From: SHVO01 sp050246995
GTDB lineage: Bacteria; Pseudomonadota; Alphaproteobacteria; Rhodospirillales; Rhodospirillaceae
Length of the DNA stretch: 64,000 bases
Direction: 5' to 3'
Assembly: GCA_050246995.1 (NCBI GenBank)
Contig: JBFWVA010000009.1
Location: forward strand, 62,001-126,000
Within the stretch, counting starts at the first letter, position 1, and each line of letters begins with the position of its first letter. Below are positions 60,252 to 64,000 of the stretch, in pieces. Both the position numbers and the translations under genes were made by a program. The notes under the pieces were generated by a model. The model was not told where the DNA came from, did no database searches, and worked only from the letters and a program-made list of their open reading frames with translations.

Positions 60252-61255
60252 TCCGCCTCGTCCTCATATCCGGCAAGCGACAGCGGCTTTGCCGGAATCC
60301 CGAGATTGCCGAGCGCGTGGGCCAGCGCTTCCTCGCGTCCATGGGTGATCCACACCTCGCCGGGGCGCAGCTCTTGCGCCGTGTCCAGAAGTTCGTCCCA
60401 GTCCGCGTGATCGGAGATCACCAGCGGCAACTCCACACCGCCCTGCTTTGCGCGCTGGCGGATGCGCATCCAACCGGACGCCGTGGCGATCACCGGTTCA
60501 TGCATGCGGCGCGACCAGCGGTCCTTGAGATCGCCGGGCGGACACAAGACGACTTGTCCCTTGAGTTCGTCCGAAGATGCTCCGGTGGCTGGCGACAGCC
60601 GCCCGAGTGAGATCCCGTGCCGTTCATACAGCTTGCACATCTCGATCAACGCGCCGTGCAGATAGATCGGCCGGTCATAGCCGCGCTGGCGCAACAACAT
60701 GATGATCCGCTGCGTCTTCCCAAGCGCATAGGCGCCGACCAGGTGCGTACGCTCCGGAAACACCTTTAGCGAGTGCAGTAGCTTGTCGATCTCATCCGGC
60801 GCGGGGGGATGGCAGAACACCGGCAGGGCGAAGGTTGCTTCCGTGATGAACACATCACAGGGCACGGGCGCGAACGGCGGACAGGTGGGATCGGGCCGGC
60901 GCTTATAATCGCCGGAGACCACGATGCGCGAGCCGCGGTGCTCCAGCACCACCTGGGCGCTGCCGAGGATATGGCCCGCCGGTTCCAGGCGCACGGCGAC
61001 ATCGCCGATCTTCGCGGTCTCGCCGTACTTGGACGCTTGGGTACCGGGCGCAGCGCCGTAGCGCAGCGCCATGATGTCCAGGGTTTGCGCCGTAGCCAGC
61101 ACCTGGCCATGCCCGCCCCGCGCGTGGTCGCCGTGGCCATGCGTGATCACCGCCCGCGCCACCGGCTGCAGGGGATCGACGAAGAAGTCTCCCGGTACCA
61201 CATAGAGGCCGGAAGGGGTTACCTTGACCCAGGATGTTTTCGATGAGCGCGGCAC
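60248..61255 (-). CDS. Ligase-associated DNA damage response exonuclease (metallo-beta-lactamase/beta-CASP)
   Basis: 335 residues; MBL motifs THGHGDHARGGHG (two-metal site), ASGWMRIR and a late DHADW. The annotated family partner of the DNA ligase. The start is uncertain: a GTG at 61255 gives normal family length, while an in-frame ATG at 61363 would overlap the helicase gene. It is divergent from the helicase, with 34 bp between. Confidence 0.88.
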   Translation of the reverse strand: MPRSSKTSWVKVTPSGLYVVPGDFFVDPLQPVARAVITHGHGDHARGGHGQVLATAQTLDIMALRYGAAPGTQASKYGETAKIGDVAVRLEPAGHILGSAQVVLEHRGSRIVVSGDYKRRPDPTCPPFAPVPCDVFITEATFALPVFCHPPAPDEIDKLLHSLKVFPERTHLVGAYALGKTQRIIMLLRQRGYDRPIYLHGALIEMCKLYERHGISLGRLSPATGASSDELKGQVVLCPPGDLKDRWSRRMHEPVIATASGWMRIRQRAKQGGVELPLVISDHADWDELLDTAQELRPGEVWITHGREEALAHALGNLGIPAKPLSLAGYEDEAE

Positions 61256-61289
61256 GGGACCAGTGAATAGAATTTCTGCCTCCGCGGAT

Positions 61290-63716
61290 ATGGGGTCCAA
61301 AGCCAAACGCGGCAATGCGCCCGCGCGTGGGGCTCTGCCGCCGGCATTCCAGAAATGGTTCAAGACCCAAGGCTGGTCGCCGCACCCTCATCAGCTGGCG
61401 ATGCTGGCCGCCGCACGAGAGGGTAAATCGGCCCTGCTCATCGCGCCTACCGGAGGTGGCAAGACCCTTTCAGGTTTCTTGCCCACGCTGGTCGAACTCG
61501 CCGCCGCGCCCCGGAAGGGCCTGCACACACTTTATATCTCGCCGCTTAAGGCGCTGGCGGTCGATATCAACCGCAACCTGGAAAAGCCCATCTCGGAGAT
61601 GGGACTGAAGATCACCGCCGAGACGCGCACGGGCGACACGCCGCTTGCGAAGAAACGGCGCCAGCGTAAGACGCCGCCGAACGTGCTGATGACTACCCCG
61701 GAATCCCTCTCGCTCATGCTGTCCCACAAGGACGCCGAGACGCTTTTCAAGGACCTCGCCTGTATCGTCATCGACGAAGTCCACGCAATTGCCAATACCA
61801 AGCGCGGTGATTTGCTGGCACTCGGCCTTTCGCGCCTCTACGCGCTCGCGCCGAATGCGCGCCGTATTGGCCTGTCGGCGACCGTGCCTTATCCGGACGA
61901 GATCGCCCGCTATGTCGGCCAGGATGTCCGTATCGTCTCCGGTAAGCCGCGCCGGCCGCCCCGCATTGAAATCCAGGAATCCAAGGGACGATTGCCTTGG
62001 TCCGGACATATGGGGCTCTACGCCATTCCCGATGTATATCGTCAGATAAAGAAGCACACGACGACCCTGATCTTCGTGAACACACGCGCCACGGCGGAGG
62101 TGGTGTTCCAGTCGCTCTGGAAGGTCAACGACGACCACCTGCCGATAGCACTCCACCATGGGTCACTCGCGCGCGAACAGCGGCGCAAGGTCGAGGCGGC
62201 CATGGCTGGAGGCCGCTTGCGCGCCATTGTCGCGACCTCGTCCCTCGACCTTGGGATCGATTGGGGCGCCGTCGACCTTGTTGTGCAAATGGGTGCGCCC
62301 AAAGGCATCTCGCGCCTCATTCAACGTATCGGCCGCTCGAATCACAGCTTCGATAAAGCGTCGAACGCGCTTTTGGTGCCAGGAAACCGCTTCGAGGTGC
62401 TGGAATGCATCGCCGCGCGCGACGCCATCCTTGAGAACGCGCTCGACGGCGATCACTTGCGCGCGGGCGCGCTCGATGTCTTGTGTCAGCATATTCTCGG
62501 CATGGCCTGCGCGGGGCCGTTCAAGGCCGATGATCTTTACACCGAAGTGCGAGAGGCCGCGCCGTATGCGGATCTGACGCGCAAGGACTTCGACGACGCC
62601 CTCGCCTTTGTCGAAAACGGCGGCTACGCGCTGCGCGTTTATGATCGATATGCCCGCCTCGTGCGCGACAGTTCCGATTTCTATCATATCCGAGGGCCCT
62701 GGGTGGCGCGCCAATACCGGATGAACGCCGGCGTTATCGTCGAATCGCCCATGATCCGCGTGCGCATCAAGGGCCGGCGCGTCCTCGGCGAATTGGAGGA
62801 ATTTTTCATTGCCGGCCTTACAGCTGGCGACACATTCATGTTCGGTGGCCAGGTCGTGCGCTTTGAATCGGTACGCAACGGCGTGGCGATTGTCGTTCCT
62901 TCGAAGGGCGGCGATCCGCAGATACCCTCCTACATGGGCGGACGTTTCCCGCTGTCCACCAGCCTCGCCGACCGGCTGCAGCGCCTTTTCGCCGACCGCA
63001 AGCAATGGAAACATCTGCCCGAGACCGTACGCGAGTGGCTCGAGGTACAAGCAGAACGCTCGGAGGTGCCGAAACCCGGCTCGCTTCTGGTGGAGACCTT
63101 CCCGCGCGCCGGCCGCTGGTTCACGACTATCTACGGCTTCGCCGGCCGCAATGCGCATCAAACGCTCGGCATGCTCCTCACCCGGCGCATGTACCGGATG
63201 AAATTGAAGCCCATGGGCTTCGTCGCCACCGATCACGCGCTGGCGATCTGGAGCCTGGAAGAACCCACCGACGTCTCGCATCTTTTCGATCAGGACATCC
63301 TGGGCGATGAGCTTGAGGAATGGATCACGGAGTCCAGCATGATGAAGCGCATGTTCCGCGATGTTGCAGTCATCGCCGGCCTGATCGAGCGTATCCATCC
63401 GGGTCAGGAGAAGAGCGGCCGACAGGTGACGTTCAACTCGGATCTGATCTACGATGTCCTTCGCAAGCACGAGCCGGGACACATCCTTTTGCGCGCCTCA
63501 CGCAACGACGCGCTCGGCGGTCTCATCGACCTCTCCCGCCTCGCCGCACTGCTGCAGACCATGCAGGGCAAGATCGTTCACCGGAAGCTCACCCGTGTAA
63601 GTCCCATGGCGCTTCCGGTACTACTTAACCTTGGTAAGGAAAGCACGGGGCCGCGTCTCGTGGACGAATTGCTTGATGAGGCCGCCGCGGATTTGGTAAC
63701 GGAAGCGATGGGCTAA
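61290..63716 (+). CDS. Ligase-associated DEXH-box helicase (Lhr-core family)
   Basis: 3'-5' DNA helicase, 808 residues. Walker A APTGGGKTLSGFLP, DEVH box (VIDEVHAIANTKRGDLL), motif III SATVP and motif VI QRIGRSNHSF, then the Lhr winged-helix and C-terminal core (SSMMKRMFRDVAVIAGLIER). ATG 61290 is used; upstream in-frame starts would run into the exonuclease gene. The set usually occurs together in genomes. Confidence 0.94.
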   Translation: MGSKAKRGNAPARGALPPAFQKWFKTQGWSPHPHQLAMLAAAREGKSALLIAPTGGGKTLSGFLPTLVELAAAPRKGLHTLYISPLKALAVDINRNLEKPISEMGLKITAETRTGDTPLAKKRRQRKTPPNVLMTTPESLSLMLSHKDAETLFKDLACIVIDEVHAIANTKRGDLLALGLSRLYALAPNARRIGLSATVPYPDEIARYVGQDVRIVSGKPRRPPRIEIQESKGRLPWSGHMGLYAIPDVYRQIKKHTTTLIFVNTRATAEVVFQSLWKVNDDHLPIALHHGSLAREQRRKVEAAMAGGRLRAIVATSSLDLGIDWGAVDLVVQMGAPKGISRLIQRIGRSNHSFDKASNALLVPGNRFEVLECIAARDAILENALDGDHLRAGALDVLCQHILGMACAGPFKADDLYTEVREAAPYADLTRKDFDDALAFVENGGYALRVYDRYARLVRDSSDFYHIRGPWVARQYRMNAGVIVESPMIRVRIKGRRVLGELEEFFIAGLTAGDTFMFGGQVVRFESVRNGVAIVVPSKGGDPQIPSYMGGRFPLSTSLADRLQRLFADRKQWKHLPETVREWLEVQAERSEVPKPGSLLVETFPRAGRWFTTIYGFAGRNAHQTLGMLLTRRMYRMKLKPMGFVATDHALAIWSLEEPTDVSHLFDQDILGDELEEWITESSMMKRMFRDVAVIAGLIERIHPGQEKSGRQVTFNSDLIYDVLRKHEPGHILLRASRNDALGGLIDLSRLAALLQTMQGKIVHRKLTRVSPMALPVLLNLGKESTGPRLVDELLDEAAADLVTEAMG

Positions 63717-63805
63717 GGAGTCTCCCCACTTCAAAATTCGCCAGGTGAGAGCGTGCGCCGGGCCGAACGAGGCGGAGAGGAAAAGTTTCAAACACAGGCG
63801 GCGCT

Positions 63806-64000
63806 TTGACCACCATCTCCCTCGACGGCGTCCTTCTTCGTCCCGACGTGTCCGGCGCGTTGGTTTGGGATGACGAACGCACCGTCATAGTCGCGGATCT
63901 CCATTTCGAGAAGGCCTCCAGCTTCGCCCGGCGAGGCCAGCCGCTGCCGCCCTACGACACCGCCGCCACCCTCTCGCTTCTCGGTGAGCTCTTTGCCCGC
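63806..64000 (+). CDS. pdeM: PdeM, ligase-associated damage-response endonuclease, cut by the right edge
   Basis: First 65 codons only. VWDDERTVIVADLHFEKASSFARRGQPLPPYDTAATL is the PdeM metallophosphoesterase start, with the first metal motif DLHFEK. A TTG at 63806 is the most likely start; the frame has an upstream stop at 63746 and no ATG. It follows the helicase by 89 bp, closing the repair cluster. Confidence 0.85.
   Translation, partial: MTTISLDGVLLRPDVSGALVWDDERTVIVADLHFEKASSFARRGQPLPPYDTAATLSLLGELFAR

Overview
The window is a GC-rich chromosomal segment of an alphaproteobacterium. This rests on lineage-typical genes: HdaA, the EipB envelope protein, the PhyR/NepR/EcfG general stress response, an HWE-type histidine kinase, and the xseB-ispA and rnd/ppx/ppk/hdaA/purM/purN neighbourhoods. 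Gene content does not fix the genus. No rRNA, tRNA, IS element, prophage or CRISPR array was found. Nearly all the sequence looks like stable chromosome.

Layout. 0-8 kb: ispA (cut by the left edge), xseB, an HDAC-fold deacetylase, a ROK sugar kinase, eipB, a diguanylate cyclase, a secreted protein with an LPMO-like N-terminal histidine, and aspS. 8-19 kb: housekeeping block rnd, ppx, ppk, SixA-type phosphatase, hdaA, a DUF2066 protein, purM, purN, ndk and small enzymes, with palindromic intergenic repeats. 19-24 kb: an EF-G paralogue preceded by a short ORF and a terminator, then a TAXI-type binding lipoprotein. 24-28 kb: a nitrogen module (TorF-type porin, amtB, P-II) behind a textbook sigma-54 promoter, then a single-domain allophanate-hydrolase-like amidase. 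28-33 kb: GTP-type PEP carboxykinase and an arsR-arsC-aqpS arsenic operon. 33-49 kb: cytochrome c, an encapsulin-type ferritin without a shell gene, a frameshifted flavin-binding protein gene, greB, sodB and a general stress island (phyR, ecfG, nepR plus many very small membrane, lipoprotein and hydrophilic proteins), ending in a GAF-PAS-HWE kinase. 49-57 kb: four tandem exported amidase-signature enzymes and a LysR regulator. 57-64 kb: a large membrane protein, two small unknowns and the ligase-associated DNA-repair set (ATP-dependent ligase, beta-CASP exonuclease, Lhr-like helicase, PdeM cut by the right edge).

How the parts fit. The strongest systems-level signal is in the stress island. 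Four promoters match GGAAC-N16/17-CGTT exactly and at least six more are near matches. They sit in front of small unknown genes, the HWE kinase and the encapsulin-type ferritin. Together with the regulators, this looks like a self-contained regulon in which PhyR sequesters NepR and frees EcfG. The two most promising poorly described elements are this island, with a 48 percent glutamine protein and a 99-residue partner, and the four-gene exported amidase array.

All calls come from reading the sequence and from remembered family motifs. No database search was run.
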